Source of the DNA: Hexactinellida sp. DTS-2022
Lineage: Eukaryota > Porifera > Hexactinellida
Direction of reading: 5' to 3'
Assembly: GCA_028753945.1 (NCBI GenBank)
Contig: JAPNXP010000014.1
Location: forward strand, 4,526,001 to 4,590,000
DNA length: 64,000 bases
This document shows positions 11,030-22,859 of this stretch, piece after piece (position 1 is the stretch's first letter; each line of letters opens with the position of its first letter). The notes beneath the pieces are model-generated. The model saw only the letters and a list, made by a program, of their open reading frames with translations. It had not been told where the DNA came from and made no database searches. The position numbers and the translations under genes were made by a program.

Positions 11030-11790
11030 TATTATTGTTGTTTCTATATACCCGTCAAAATACTGAGTATGTAATCTTATTTGTTAATTGGGGTCATTGG
11101 TTACATTCCAATTGACAGTGCGGATCCAGGGAGTGTTTGGGGATCCAACCCAACCTTTTATTTTAAAATGTCGTTTGATAAAAGCCTTTGATCTCCACTA
11201 TACTCTGTCCTAATTAGTATGCTGTTATCTAGATGCTATAATTATGTCAATTTGTGCCCGAACTTATTACTATTTAGTAATATTTTCATTAAATTATTAC
11301 ATACTTATACTTTATATTGCTTGACGTCTAACAATGTATTATGGATCTTTATAGTTATTTGATCTCCGGATTACATATTGCCTTTAATTACTAAATCCCT
11401 CCTCGACCCAAATGGGGGTCTTAAATCGCCCACCAGAACTCTTGCTTCGATTTTGGGCCATCATAAGATACATTGTCCACTCCTTGGGGTCAGTGTGGCA
11501 TATGGTCTCGTAAGTTTACGAAAGGTGCAGAGTAATATACTAAGTATCGCAATTGTTAGGTATTCGAAATTGGGCAAATAGCACTTTATGTATCTGGCTT
11601 TTTTAAATAAAAATTCGAACTAGTGTAGCACATTGAATTATCGTCAACAAAAAATCTAAAATTACAGCTGTGCCAACAGCATTTTCTTTTCGTTGTACTA
11701 TTACCAACCACCAACCACCAAAATATAGTGCTCCAATGTACATCATCCAGTGGACATGCTGTTGGCACAGCTGTAATTTTAGATTTTATT
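11030..11790 (+). repeat. Dispersed repeat ending in the palindrome (copy 1)
   Basis: Shares many segments in the same order with 13740-14935: TTTCTATATACCC, CTATACTCTGTC, CGCCCACCAGAACTCTTGC, CATGGTCTCGT and the closing variant palindrome (AAATCTAAAATTACAGCTGTG ... inverse, 11649-11788). It carries no insertion at the site where copy 2 has a pogo-type MITE, so it serves as the empty-site reference. Confidence 0.65.
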
Positions 11791-12400
11791 TATAGAATTA
11801 CAGCCCCCTTTAACAAATCCTTGAATTGACTAGGTTCCATAGATACTAAACTTTCTCTTCTGAAAAATTAAATTTAGATCGATTGAGTATTCGGGATCAG
11901 AGTCAACTGTGTCTGCTTGATTCAAAAACATTGGAAATCGTTGTAAAGCTATTCTGGTTATTGCCGACATGTGGAAAGAGCTCATTTTGATTTGTCAATG
12001 TGTGTAAACAATTTCCGGATGTCAATTTTTATTTTATTCCATTGCGGGGAAGCACTGTATGTTTTGGGATTCTTCCCATTTGAGATATTGGTATAACACT
12101 CCTTGTATATTCTCGCGAAGAGTCGTATTTAGAAATTGAGAAGAATGACCAAATTTCGTAATGTTGAATATGGAAATATATAGGATGAAAAATAATCCAA
12201 AATATATGTCATCCATACATTGAAACAATAGTTTTGAATATAGACAATATAGACAAAATAGACAGAAAAATTAAAAATAATTAAACTAAATATAGATGGT
12301 AACCCAATCTGCTAGCCGCTAAGCAATATGAGCACAGGCAAAACTCAAACAGTATAACAGTATTCAGTCGAAACTGAGAGCTAACCGAACTAACTAATTT
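11790..12400. promoter_or_regulatory. Upstream region of the NHL gene; no defined promoter elements
   Basis: AT-rich sequence upstream of the start codon at 12409. No repeat or clear core-promoter motif could be assigned with confidence. Confidence 0.3.
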
Positions 12401-12408
12401 CATAAGTA

Positions 12409-13674
12409 TTGTTTGTGTGTGGATTAATGGCGACAAGTGTGTTGGAAGCAGGAGAGCTGCTGGGGGCTGATGGGTTGGAGAGAGAGCTAGCGGCTCTGGT
12501 TAGCCATGTGCAGCGAGAGAAAGAGAGAGTGAGTAGTAACTTCCTACAACTACACTCTCTGCTAGCAGCGAGAGAATTCAGTCTGCTGCAAGAGATGGAT
12601 GGGATAGTTGCACGAGCGAGACACGAGTTAGCAGAGAAGAGAGAGACTCTCAAGGAACTGGACACGGCCAGGGAAGGCCTAGAGAGATATCTGACCAAGA
12701 ACAAACTGAGAGCTGTGCTCGAGAAGAATCTCCGTACACTAGACGAAAAGATCGGAGAGGAGGTTTCAAGGGGTGTGGGGTGGGTAGAATTGGATTGGAA
12801 GAAGGAACAGCTGGAACAGTCAGTGATTGAGGTGTGTACGGTTGTGACTCTGAAGGAGAGACCTTTCAGATCAAAGGACTATTCTCTGAAAATGAGTCCT
12901 GTCTGGTCTCGTGAAGGGACAGGGCCTGGTGAAATTAAAGATCCAATGCAAATAGCAATTGACAACACAACACGTAATATATTTGTGACTGATCAATTTG
13001 CTAACACAGTTCAAGTATTCACAGAAGAAGGTAACTATCTCTACAAGATACCAACAGCTGAATATCCTATTGGCATAGCTCTCACCGAAGAATACATTTT
13101 CGTATCAGCTAAAAACCAGCTAGCGAAGATAAGCAAATCTAGCAATGAATCTGTGAAGTCAGTTCAAATAGAGAAGGATGTCTGGGGAATCGACGCAGAT
13201 GTAAACAATAACATTTACGTATGTGAGTTTTTCCACAAATCAGTTATTGTGTTTAACAATAATCTCGAATTCCTGAAAAGAATTAAACTCAAAACTTCTC
13301 ACCTCAGATTCCGCATGTTCACTACTAGCATCAAACTTTATAAGGACAGAATGTATGTGATGTTTGTTAACTCTTCTTTTCATCTACAGATATTCTCCTT
13401 AAAAGGAGAGCTAAAGAGGTGTTTGGTACCAGAAAGTGAGATTGAAAGTAGTCATTTTTTCTCAATAGACATATTGGGGAATATCATTGTAGCTGACTGG
13501 GGTAAGAATCGAATCCGGTTATTCAGCAACGAAGGAGTACCAATACACACTATCGACAATGATACGCTACCTGGAGATCAGAAGTTCGATTGCCCTTATG
13601 GAGTAGCAATCGACAGGAAGAATAGGATTATTGTAGCACATAGGAACAATAAATGCTGTCTTATTGCTTTTTGA
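12409..13674 (+). CDS. Coiled-coil / NHL-repeat protein (TRIM-NHL-like without RING)
   Basis: A single-exon frame of 421 residues. Residues ~12-150 are strongly helical and charged (EREELAA-type coiled coil, rich in E, R, L). Residues ~160-421 hold several NHL-type blades: GPGEIKDPMQIAIDNTTRNI, then IFVTDQFANTVQVF; YIFVSAKNQLAKIS; IYVCEFFHKSVIVF; NIIVADWGKNRIRLF; and CPYGVAIDRKNRIIVAHR. The blades would fold as a beta-propeller for protein or RNA binding. No RING or B-box cysteines are seen, so this is not a complete TRIM protein. N-terminal zinc domains could lie on an unseen exon. The first Met (12409) is followed closely by a second (12427), so the start is uncertain. Codon use and length suggest a functional gene within a repeat-rich zone. 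Confidence 0.8.
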   Translation: MFVCGLMATSVLEAGELLGADGLERELAALVSHVQREKERVSSNFLQLHSLLAAREFSLLQEMDGIVARARHELAEKRETLKELDTAREGLERYLTKNKLRAVLEKNLRTLDEKIGEEVSRGVGWVELDWKKEQLEQSVIEVCTVVTLKERPFRSKDYSLKMSPVWSREGTGPGEIKDPMQIAIDNTTRNIFVTDQFANTVQVFTEEGNYLYKIPTAEYPIGIALTEEYIFVSAKNQLAKISKSSNESVKSVQIEKDVWGIDADVNNNIYVCEFFHKSVIVFNNNLEFLKRIKLKTSHLRFRMFTTSIKLYKDRMYVMFVNSSFHLQIFSLKGELKRCLVPESEIESSHFFSIDILGNIIVADWGKNRIRLFSNEGVPIHTIDNDTLPGDQKFDCPYGVAIDRKNRIIVAHRNNKCCLIAF

Positions 13675-13739
13675 ATTGATTCGTATCTGTTAGTTCCTAT
13701 TTACTAGTCATTCATTGCTATATACTACCTTGTTTTTAT

Positions 13740-14935
13740 GAATGATTGTTTCTATATACCCATAAAAAAACAGAGTATCTAATAATATTTGTTAACTGGG
13801 GTCAATGGTTATACCCCCCCCCCCACCCACCCCTGGCTACATTTCATTTTAGGGGAGTGTGGACTCGTTTTTGGAGATTACTAGGACCCTTATAGACTGA
13901 AAGTTAGATTGGTAAAGCCATTTTGGCATATTTATGGTAGTTTCTATAGAAAAAGACAAGTCTTACTACCTATTTGCTAAATAAGTCTAACTAAAATGAA
14001 AAAAGGGAACTATTTGGGTGTTTTAAGCGTGCTTTGTCTTAATACTGATCTGATTTTATAGAATTGAGCTCCTGAAAATAATTTCTCCAATGCGGGTTTT
14101 TCGCCATCAATGCGGGTCAGCGGGTTTCGATGCTCAAATTCGGGTCACTTGGGAGCTATGCTTTGATTTCTACTATACTCTGTCTTACTTTGTGCGCAGT
14201 TGTGTAAGGTGCTATAATTAGCTCAATTAGTGACCCCAACCTAATACTATTTGATTATTTTCAAAATTAATAATAACTTAGTTAAACTATTATTTTGACT
14301 ACATAAATTGTTTAGATTCTAACAATTTAGTATGAATCTTTATAGTTATTTGATCTCAAAATTACAAATTGCCTTAAATTCCTAAATCCTTCCTTGACCC
14401 AAATGGATGGTCTTACATCGCCCACCAGAACTCTTGCTGGGGTTTGGTCATTCTAAGAAACAATGTCCACTCCTTGGGTACAGTGTGGCACATGGTCTCG
14501 TGAGTTTTGAAATGTCCAGAGTAATATACTGAGTATCGCACTTGTTAGGCATTGGAAATTAGGCAAATAGCACTATACAGTGAGTGGATGCCGGTTATAA
14601 GCACACATCGGGAACTACACTTAATGTGCTTATAACCAACATAAATTATATAGGGAGGGTATATGGCAACAGTTTTCCAACATTGTGTTCTTATAACCGG
14701 TGTGCTTTTATCCGACATCTACTGTATCGTATCTGGCTTTTTTAATCAAAATCGTATCCAATGTAGCACATTGAATTGTAGTCAACGCATAAATTTGAAA
14801 AATCTAAAGTTACAGCTGTGCCAACAGCATTTTCTTTTCGTAACACTATTAATCAACCAACCACCAAAATATGTGCCTCCAATGGACATCATCCAGTGGA
14901 CATGCTGTCGGCACAGCTGTAATTTTAGATTTTAA
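13740..14935 (+). repeat. Dispersed repeat ending in the palindrome (copy 2)
   Basis: The same repeat as 11030-11790, diverged. It has extra sequence (a poly-C tract near 13815) and a pogo-type MITE at 14578-14724. It ends in the variant palindrome at about 14797-14933. No gene. Confidence 0.6.
14578..14724. mobile_element. Pogo/Tc1-type MITE (CAGTGAGTGGATGCCGG ends)
   Basis: 147 bp flanked by TA on both sides. The ends are CAGTGAGTGGATGCCGGTTA and ...TATCCGACATCTACTG, with internal CTTATAACCGG repeats. The paralogous repeat at about 11575 reads AAATAGCACTTTATG with no insertion, and so shows an empty site. A second member lies at 25897-26069. Confidence 0.75.
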
Positions 14936-14939
14936 TTAT

Positions 14940-15490
14940 TATTATTTTCCTTCCGTATCCCAACCACAGAACAGAGTTTTATTAACTAAGAACCCAAATT
15001 TTCAGGACAGGTGTCTAAAGGGTTACAGATGTGCACCTAGGGTCACGATTTAATATTACATTTTTTGGACACATTTTTGAACCTATTTAATGCCACAACA
15101 TGAACAATAAATAATGCCCGAATATTAAATTTATATACATTCGATAGAAAATATAATTCTACACATTTCACCGTGCACGAATTTTCAAATTGGGTTTAGT
15201 TTGTGCCATAATTGGGGTGCCAATCTCCTGTATTTCCTCACACCTAAGATTCAGTAAACTGTTAAATCTATTTCTATTGTTTCAACTTTTAATATTTATA
15301 TTGATCTAACTTGTTAAATCTTACTCTAGTGTTTCAACTTGCGATACTTATATTGATTTAACTTGTGAATTCGAGCTGCTTCTATTTAATTGTAGTATAT
15401 TACTATACAATGGATTAAATTAAATTAAATAAGGAATTTGTGGACTTAACTCAACTCACCGTGGATAGCATTGCTAAATAATTAACTATA
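14940..15490 (+). repeat. Part of the ~1.2-kb palindrome-bearing repeat
   Basis: Downstream-of-palindrome sequence (CAGAACAGAGTTTTATTAAC, GTGCACCTAGGGTCACGATT, TTTCAACTTG..ATTGATTTAAC) also found at 27640-28060, 61770-62170 and 63100-63640. No gene. Confidence 0.6.
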
Positions 15491-15494
15491 TATA

Positions 15495-15972
15495 CACTAC
15501 CCAGACAAAAGTATTCGACCACCCAACATTTTCCCATTGAAATAGTACTATAGTGGGGTTAACAATGGAAGATGGTGTTTTAAAATTACATGAGATATTG
15601 CTATTTCGATTACATATTCGTATTCTGCACATTCGAATTAACAATTGTAGGCGCTTTCAATTCAATCCCTTTTTGATTTGGGTAAAATTATCTTCCTGTG
15701 CCACTATGCACCACTTTTTGCAAATTGCCACTATGGGAGAGATGGGAACTGGTGGCACATGTTGCCATTTGATGATAATTTTCAACCGAATTAATATGTG
15801 ATCAATTGGAAGCATCTACAATGGGTAATTCGATTGCGTAGAATACGAATCTGAATTCAAAATAACAATATCTCATAAAGTTTTCATACATTGAACATCA
15901 TTATTAGGCCTACTATAGTACTATTTTCAATGGGAAAATGTTGGGTGGTCGAATACTTTTGTCCGGGTACTG
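15495..15972. mobile_element. Mariner-type MITE with ~55-bp TIRs
   Basis: 478 bp flanked by TA. The ends begin CACTACCCAGACAAAAGTAT and CAGTACCCGGACAAAAGTAT, continue TCGACCACCCAACATTTTCC and read to ...CTATAG. The inside has a further mirror-image pair around CGTATTCTGCACATTCG and GCGTAGAATACGAAT. No coding capacity; the frame at 15553-15801 is incidental. A diverged relative is at 5120-5965. Confidence 0.8.
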
Positions 15973-15974
15973 TA

Positions 15975-17560
15975 TATAATCTATTATCAATACATAATTA
16001 ATGAATGTCATTAAACTCAAGATGGTATAAGATAGAAAGAAGCTTGAAATTTATCAATCGTTCCTTTGTCCCGTAATAACTTGATAAATTGGTGTAAACA
16101 CCTTGAGACGTTCATGACATGTCGAAAAAATCCAAAATTACAGCCTGTGCCGATAGTATTTCCCTTTGGAGGCGCTACTAGTTACCCAACCACCAAAAGT
16201 AGTGCCTCCAAAGGGAAATGCGTCGGCACAGGCTGAAATTTTGGATTTTGTTTTGCTCCGTGTCGCCTCCCTAGCCAGGACTGTAAGTGCCAAATGTCTG
16301 AAAATTTCAGGATAGGTGTCTGGTTGTTCATTAATTTGCATCTCGTGGCCCATATTTTAAATTTCAATTTTTGGGACACATTTACACCTTTTATAATTTG
16401 TCTGGGCCATATCTCAAATAATTTTATACTGAACCCCTATTTTTTATTGGATTCACAATAAAATTGGATTCACAATAAAATTCTGCGTCTGATGGGCAAA
16501 TACAAATTTTCATATTGGGCTTCGCTTGTGCCATAATTGAGTTGTTAATTTCCTTTGTTTACTTTACTAACACTTCCGTTCAAAGTGTTAAATCTAATTA
16601 TAGTGTTTCAACTTGTAATAATTTCATTGATTCAACTTGTGAGATCGAGTAGGCTTCTATTTTGCAATTGAAAACTAAGATTGTACATTCGTTAACAACG
16701 ACAGATTATGTGATTATATTCCTTCTACAAGAATACAATTGCACTATTAATATACTGACGTAATTTATTATTATTAATTCAGTCTTTATTTGACTTATAT
16801 AGATGCTTCCAAGTTGTATAATAGGGGTTATCGAGTATGTGGAATTGAAATTCACGGGCGTCGCACGGCTCTAAAAACTCTCCGGTCAAACAGTTAAAGT
16901 GGTCCGGCCAAAACCGGACCCTCCTATATAATATAGTAGAATAAATGAAAAGTGGTCCGGCCATGGCCGGACCTGCCGGACCACGTGCTACGCCTATGAA
17001 ATTTGATAGCCAAATAAATTAATGATAACCTATTTACTATTTATGACAAATAATTATACATAATAAATGTAAGTTGACCCTGAAATTGGTGTTAAATTAT
17101 TGATAATATTATTAATGATTTATACTAATAGCTAAATATTATTAATCTCAGAGATGATACAAGATAGAAACAAACTTCAAATTGATCCTTATGCCACATA
17201 ACACCTCTACAAATGGGTCTTGACTCCTTGAAGTGATGATGACTTCGTCAATAAAATGTGTTTTACAATTTTGTGAATTAGATATTCGAATGGGTTGGTT
17301 GGTGTTGGGTGAATACCCAACACGCACATAAACTATGCTGACTCATCACATATTATATTCTACTGAAACTTGAATATCTCAAAAATGAAGTGAGCTAAAA
17401 GGAAACTTCCACCACTCTAAGGGTCGTTGCCTTCCGAAATAGTTTGACACCTTCATAGTGATGATGACATGGCGAAAAAAATTGCAGCTGTGCTGAAAGC
17501 ATTTTCCTTGGAGGCACTATCAATTACCCAACCAGTAGCCACCAAAAGATAGTGCCTCCT
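15975..17560 (+). repeat. Two diverged palindrome-repeat units
   Basis: Unit starts with TTATCAATCGTTCCTTTG at about 16050 and ATTGATCCTTATGCCA at about 17186. The palindromes are at 16125-16250 and at about 17476-17560; the second is split by a MITE and resumes at 18173. Between them are the shared segments GACACATTT, CTGCGTCTGATGGG and TTTCAACTTGTAATAAT. The stretch 16830-16990 has additional GTGGTCCGGCC words. No gene. Confidence 0.6.
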
Positions 17561-17562
17561 TA

Positions 17563-18172
17563 CATGGGCGTAGAATTTATCTTAAAATCGCAAAAATCTG
17601 GGGGGGGGGGCGAGATAAGATATTTCTAATAACGATTTCCATTAATTTCATATCTAAAAAAAAAAGCTGAGATACGTAGTGTTTATGCAGTACAACCTCG
17701 ATTATCCGAACTCGTTGGGACCGGTTAAAAATGTTCAGATAATATACAATTCACAAAGAACCAGTTAGGTTTTTACCAAAACACCTTCGTTCAAAAGGTT
17801 TCAACTAAATTGGGTAATTTTTAACAAAATACTTGTATGGAGCTGAGTTACTTGTAACTGAAGTGGTTTTTATTTATGTCTAAATTTCATTTCTGAGCTT
17901 ATGGGTCTTTTAGAATTCAAACACTTCCTTATATGGCAGTTCAGTTACCAGTAACTGAGCTCCATATAAGTAATCTGAATTTTTAATGGGTTGGCATCAA
18001 TTACTTTTTTTGATTATTTTAGTTTCCTTCAAATACTGAGGATTCGTGTTGATATTTACTACACATTGGAGAGAAAAGAACCAAATAGTGGGGGGGGGCG
18101 GTAGTATGGACCGCCCCCCAGCTTAAAATCTAGGGGGGCACGCCCCCTTTTCCCCCGAATTATACGCCTATG
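17563..18172. mobile_element. Non-autonomous element inserted in a palindrome
   Basis: Ends are CATGGGCGTAGAATTT and the inverse of CATAGGCGTATAATT. G- and C-homopolymer tracts lie near both ends (17600-17612, 18090-18150). The host palindrome is interrupted at AGTGCCTCC and resumes as TTCCAAAGGGAAATGCGTCG. The target duplication is not clear. The ends resemble those of the MITE at 23904-24190. Confidence 0.6.
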
Positions 18173-18234
18173 CTTCCAAAGGGAAATGCGTCGGCATAGC
18201 TGCAATTTTTTTTTTTCTCTATTAATTAATTGTT

Positions 18235-19990
18235 TTGCGTAGTGTCTAACACGAACGAACAAAAGTCGAGAAGCGACCTTTGTGAGGGAGTGATCCGTCG
18301 CGAAGCGACCGAGGCGAAGGGCTCGTCATATTAATCGCTCATTAAAATTCAACTGCGCCATGAGGATAGCTCGATTCTTTATCATCAATAACAGATAATT
18401 TATCCTATGATTTGACTGGTATCATTTCTTTAAGAGGCATAATGAATCAAATTTCAACAAATTATAAATTTGAATCAAATTCGTGAGGTGGAAAACAGAA
18501 TATAGAAAAGATATGTCTAGTTCAAATAATAATTTATAAATATGAACTCTTATGCATATCTAAACTAAGAGTATTGCTGCCTAATATATGTGATTACTGT
18601 CTAATAGCTACATTAGAATTGAATGGGAAATATAATTCCTTTGTTCCTAGAATGAATAGACATACCTCACACGATGTGTTAATCAAATTTTAGGTTTAAA
18701 TCTATATTATTAAATCTCGATTGTTGTGTGTTTGTTTGTTTGTTTGTGTGTTTGTTTGTGTGTTTGTTTGTCCGGATTGTATTAAAGTGATGGGGGAATA
18801 GAAACCGCAATTAATATTGGGATTTAAATTAACTTTTAAATGTTATAATGGGTAAACAAATGTTATAATAGGTAAACAAGTATGCTGATTTCGAATTTCG
18901 CGTTTATAAATTTCTCATATTAATATTTGTTGTTGTTGTTTACACAAAATAGGTAAACAAATTAATGAAATTCAAATCAACCCAGAAGTTAGCTTTCAAC
19001 GGGTTTTATAGGTAAACAAGTATGCTGAACACGAATTTCGCGTTTATAAATTTCTCATATTAATATTTGTTGTTGTTGTTTACACAAAATAGGTAAACAA
19101 ATTAATGAAAATTCAAAATCAACCTAGAAGTTAGCTTTCAACGGGTATTGTAGGTAAACAAGTATGCTGAACACGAATTTCGCGTTTAAATTTTCTAATA
19201 TGAATATTTGTTGTTGTTGTTGTTGTTGTTGTTTACTCAAAATAGCTAAACAATTTAATGAAAATTCAAAATCAACCTAGAAGTTAGCTTTCAATGGGTA
19301 TTATATGTAAACAAGTGTGCTGAACACGAATTTCGCATTTATAAAATTCTAATATGAGTATTTGTTGTTGTTGTTGTTTACACAAATAGGAAAACAAATT
19401 AATGAAAATCAAAATCATAACGTCCCTTTCTATCATTTCCATGGTAGAAAATTTGAGGAGTAAGGCCGCATAGCGGCCGTTAACTTGAGGTGCGTAGCAC
19501 CGATCTGTCGCAAAGCGACCGAGACCGAAGGGCTCGTTTTTATTAAAAATTAATTATTACCAAACGCAAAATTACAGTGAATAAATATAAAATTGACTTC
19601 AAAAGGTGTAACAACACAGTTAATTCCAGAAAGTGATAAATTTTGGGAACGATTGTGTGAAAACTGTTGTAGTTATTATCTACTTTGTTATTTCGTGACG
19701 TCATGTAACCAGAATGTGTAAACAGGTGTTTCACATTGTATTAACCTGTTCTATGAAATCTAGAGTCAATCTGATCGAAATTCTAGAGTCAACCGATCGA
19801 GGAGGTATGCCTAAAATGCCTATCTTATTACGTCAAAATATCAATTTCGCTTTAAAAACCAATAAATCGTTGTCGCAGTTCAAAATTACACCTTGGATAC
19901 AAGCTTTCTAGGACTCGTAGTCTTTCCAATTAATTTTGGACAAACAAACAAATACACACAACAATTGTGCTTTTATGAGTCTTGTTCTTA
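18235..19990. mobile_element. Mosaic non-autonomous element(s) with GC-rich mini-hairpins
   Basis: 18240-18330 is the inverse of 9565-9660 (ACGAGCCCTTCG.CTCGGTCG core), and 19460-19540 holds another inverse copy. 19900-19980 matches 10640-10735. It is therefore related to the element at 9252-10853. It includes a TTTG/TGTG microsatellite (18722-18770) and the minisatellite described separately. No gene; the short frame at 19714-19911 is unsupported. Confidence 0.45.
18850..19420 (+). repeat. ~140-150-bp minisatellite, four units
   Basis: The segment AGGTAAACAAGTATGCTG recurs about every 140-152 bp (near 18870, 19010, 19151, 19303). Each unit contains AATTTCGCGTTTATAAATTT, then a (TGT)n run of varying length (4-9 repeats), TTTACACAAAATAGGTAAAC, and GAAGTTAGCTTTCAACGGG. 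Confidence 0.8.
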
Positions 19991-19999
19991 GTCGCATAG

Positions 20000-20652
20000 C
20001 AACCGTCGACAGTAGACATTAGGCACAGGACTTAATCCCGTGAATAGTAGTATAGCGTTAGTTATAGCATAATTCGCATACTGTTCAGTATTTCTTCTTG
20101 CCTTACATTATTTATTAAAGTATTAGGTATATTTCCAATCTTAACACAACTAATTTTAGGGATTTCGAGTGACGTATAGAAGTTCATGCTATGTATATGC
20201 CCACTAGATGTCTCTGATATGTTAAACTGGACTAACCTATGGGAATAGCAGACATATAATGAGTTGAAATTGATATTCATGAGAACAGGAGTATCAGCTG
20301 ACTCAAGATGGAAAGAACCAATCGATTCAAGATGCTCAGTTCTGTACCATGAGATTAAATGCCCGCACTTGTCCGCTACGATTACTGTGGAATTAAATAC
20401 AAGGATAGCAGCAGGGGGTGACTAATTGGAATCCGTCATTAGCTCCTCTGTCTGCTCCAGACGCAACAGAGAGATTCCTTTCTACCTTAGGGGAGCTATC
20501 CATATTATAGATTCACCATAGCTAATATCAACAGACGGGATATCTATTCGGTTGTAATATAAGTGGTGTTACTTCCGAGGAGGATTTCTCAATTTCCTTC
20601 AACAATTTATCGTCTTCGTTCTTGGTTTGTTAACACAAGCACTGTATTTTAT
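20000..20652. other. Intergenic, nothing recognised
   Basis: No gene or repeat family recognised. The left flank of MULE copy 2 (ending CACTGTATTTTAT) lies here and does not match the flank of copy 1. Confidence 0.4.
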
Positions 20653-22475
20653 GGGTAACGGAATATTCGTCGAAGGATTTTTGGTCGACGGAATTTTGGT
20701 CGAAAATTTTGGTCGAAAGGATTATTGGTCGACCGGAATATTCGTCGAAGGAAAATTGGTCGAACGGATTATTGGTCGAACGGAATTTTGGTCGAACAGA
20801 TAATTGGCAATATCAATAAATATGGTGACTACAATTAAATACTTTTAATTAAAAGAGATACATAGACAGACTTGTACCGAGGGCTATACTGAAAGAAAAG
20901 AAAAAATCCAAAATAGCAGCCTGTGCCGACGCATGTCCTTAGGTGGCACTATATTTTGGTGGTGGTTTATTGATAGTGCCTCCAAAGGAACATGTTGTCG
21001 GCACAAGCTGCAATTTTGGATTTTTTATCGCCTAGTCATCATCACTATGAAGGTGTTAAATTATTACAGAAAGGTCTATTACGTCGATTTCAGGAACAAA
21101 GGCAAGACTGGGTTACATCTTAATTTTCAATGAGAAATCGCGGTCTTGACGGTAATTTGTAGTTAATCCTTCTGCCTGAATTTTTCGGTAAATATTTTGC
21201 GATAGATGAAAAAAACAGGCACTAATAACAGATATAAAGTTGTTCTCCAAAGCATTTATAGCTGCTTTTTCAAAGTCAACCATTATGGACTGAGGGTTCA
21301 GTGCTGGTTCGATTTCAAGTAATTTACGAAATGCTGTATCATAGGTCGATTCTTCCTTATTGGATAGTAATGCGTAAACGCATGGTATTACCAATCCTTC
21401 AAATTCTGCGTGAATTGAATATAACTGGAAAAACAGCTCTGGAACTACTTTAAAGGTCCCATCGCAAAACCAATTATTACTCTTGCTAAGAATGGACAAA
21501 AATTTCGGGGTGGCGTACATAAGCATTCTTTGTTCATCACCAAATCCGGAATCAAATAATAAAAATGGATCGCCTTTAAGAGTCGTTTTATACTTCTCTG
21601 GAATGATAATTCCAGCTGCGCTTTCAGGGTGTCCACAAGTTTCTATACCGGCGCTTTTGTATACTCGTATAATGCGTTTGACTGACTCTAGCTTGGGAAA
21701 TGTATTTACAACACTTGGATGCATTGTTTCTAAGGATGTAGAAAGTATTGCCCTGGTGCTTTGTTCAGAGTTAGATGCCATTGATTTGATTTTAGAATAA
21801 GCTGTTAACATTTCGATGCGTTCTTGAGATGGTGCATGAGTGTGGTCATTTGTTAGTTGAGTGATATGCATTGGTTTTATGACGATATCATTCAGTGTGT
21901 TTATTCGGGCTTTACATTTACCACGTTTTTCGCATACCCAATAGTAAACTTCACCATTTATGCGATTTAAATTATATAAGAACCCTTCAACCACAGCTTT
22001 TTCCTTGTTTCGTTTGCTCTTAATCTTTTCTATGGAAATTTGATTGGATGCAGTAGCCATAAAGAGTAAAAGTGAACTAGGTCTAGGATGTTTGAGTTTT
22101 TGTTTGAAATCTTTCTACTTATACTACGTATTTATAGCTTTTGAAGCAGTGTTATTATGAAGACCAGTATAAAGTTGTGAACATATGAAGAATAGTTTGA
22201 GGTTGTTATTTACCGTATAACAACCTCAAAACTATTCTTCATAAAAGTGAAAAGACATTTCATAAGTGCTAAACAATAATCAATGGGGTGGGAGCAATAG
22301 CAAGCAATAGTTGTTTACTCTTAGATAAAATCGACCAGTTATCCGTTCGACCAATAATCCGTTCGACCAATTTTCCTTCGACGAATATTCCGGTCGACCA
22401 ATAATCCTTTCGACCAAAATTTTCGACCAAAATTCCGTTCGACCAAAACTCCTTCGACGAATATTCCGCCATTCC
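20653..22475 (-). mobile_element. MULE transposon, family 2, copy 2 (inverted)
   Basis: 1823 bp, the reverse complement of 7047-8869, with the same truncated gene, the same stop codon and the same embedded palindrome (20903-21027). Its right flank, read on the minus strand, is ...TTTGACATGAGTTCGTG, the missing left half of the target site found at copy 1. Its left flank (ATAAAATAC when read outward) shows no matching duplication. Confidence 0.9.
21113..22060 (-). pseudogene. FLYWCH + truncated MULE transposase (second copy)
   Basis: 315 residues with the same translation as the frame at 7462-8409. FLYWCH-type zinc finger, D200 and D262 of the DDE triad are present; the third acidic residue is lost after the shared premature TAA. 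The identity, including the non-coding parts, shows that the duplication is very recent or that the copies have been homogenised by gene conversion. Confidence 0.85.
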
Positions 22476-22859
22476 ACGAACTCATGTCAAATGACTTCGT
22501 ATAAGGTTATTATATGCATAGTTGTAATCAGAAGAGTGTGCGCTGTCGAAAGATGGGTCACTTGGTAGGGTTGCTATAATTTCTGAGAATGGAATGTTTA
22601 ACATTCCACCGTTGTCAAGGAAACTTTTTAATCTGAATATGGTCATGTGACCCTCTAATTAACGGAAATTCCATGCTGATTACGAATATCATATTTCCAG
22701 ATTGGAATAAATATCACTTGAAAGGTTATATTACATTTAGTGCTTAATGATTAATTACTAAATGTAATAAAGTGAGAATTGTGTAAATACTGTAATGGTA
22801 TACTAAAATTATGGTTCGTACCATGTCAGTAAAATATTGCTTCTCACAGTTACAACTAC

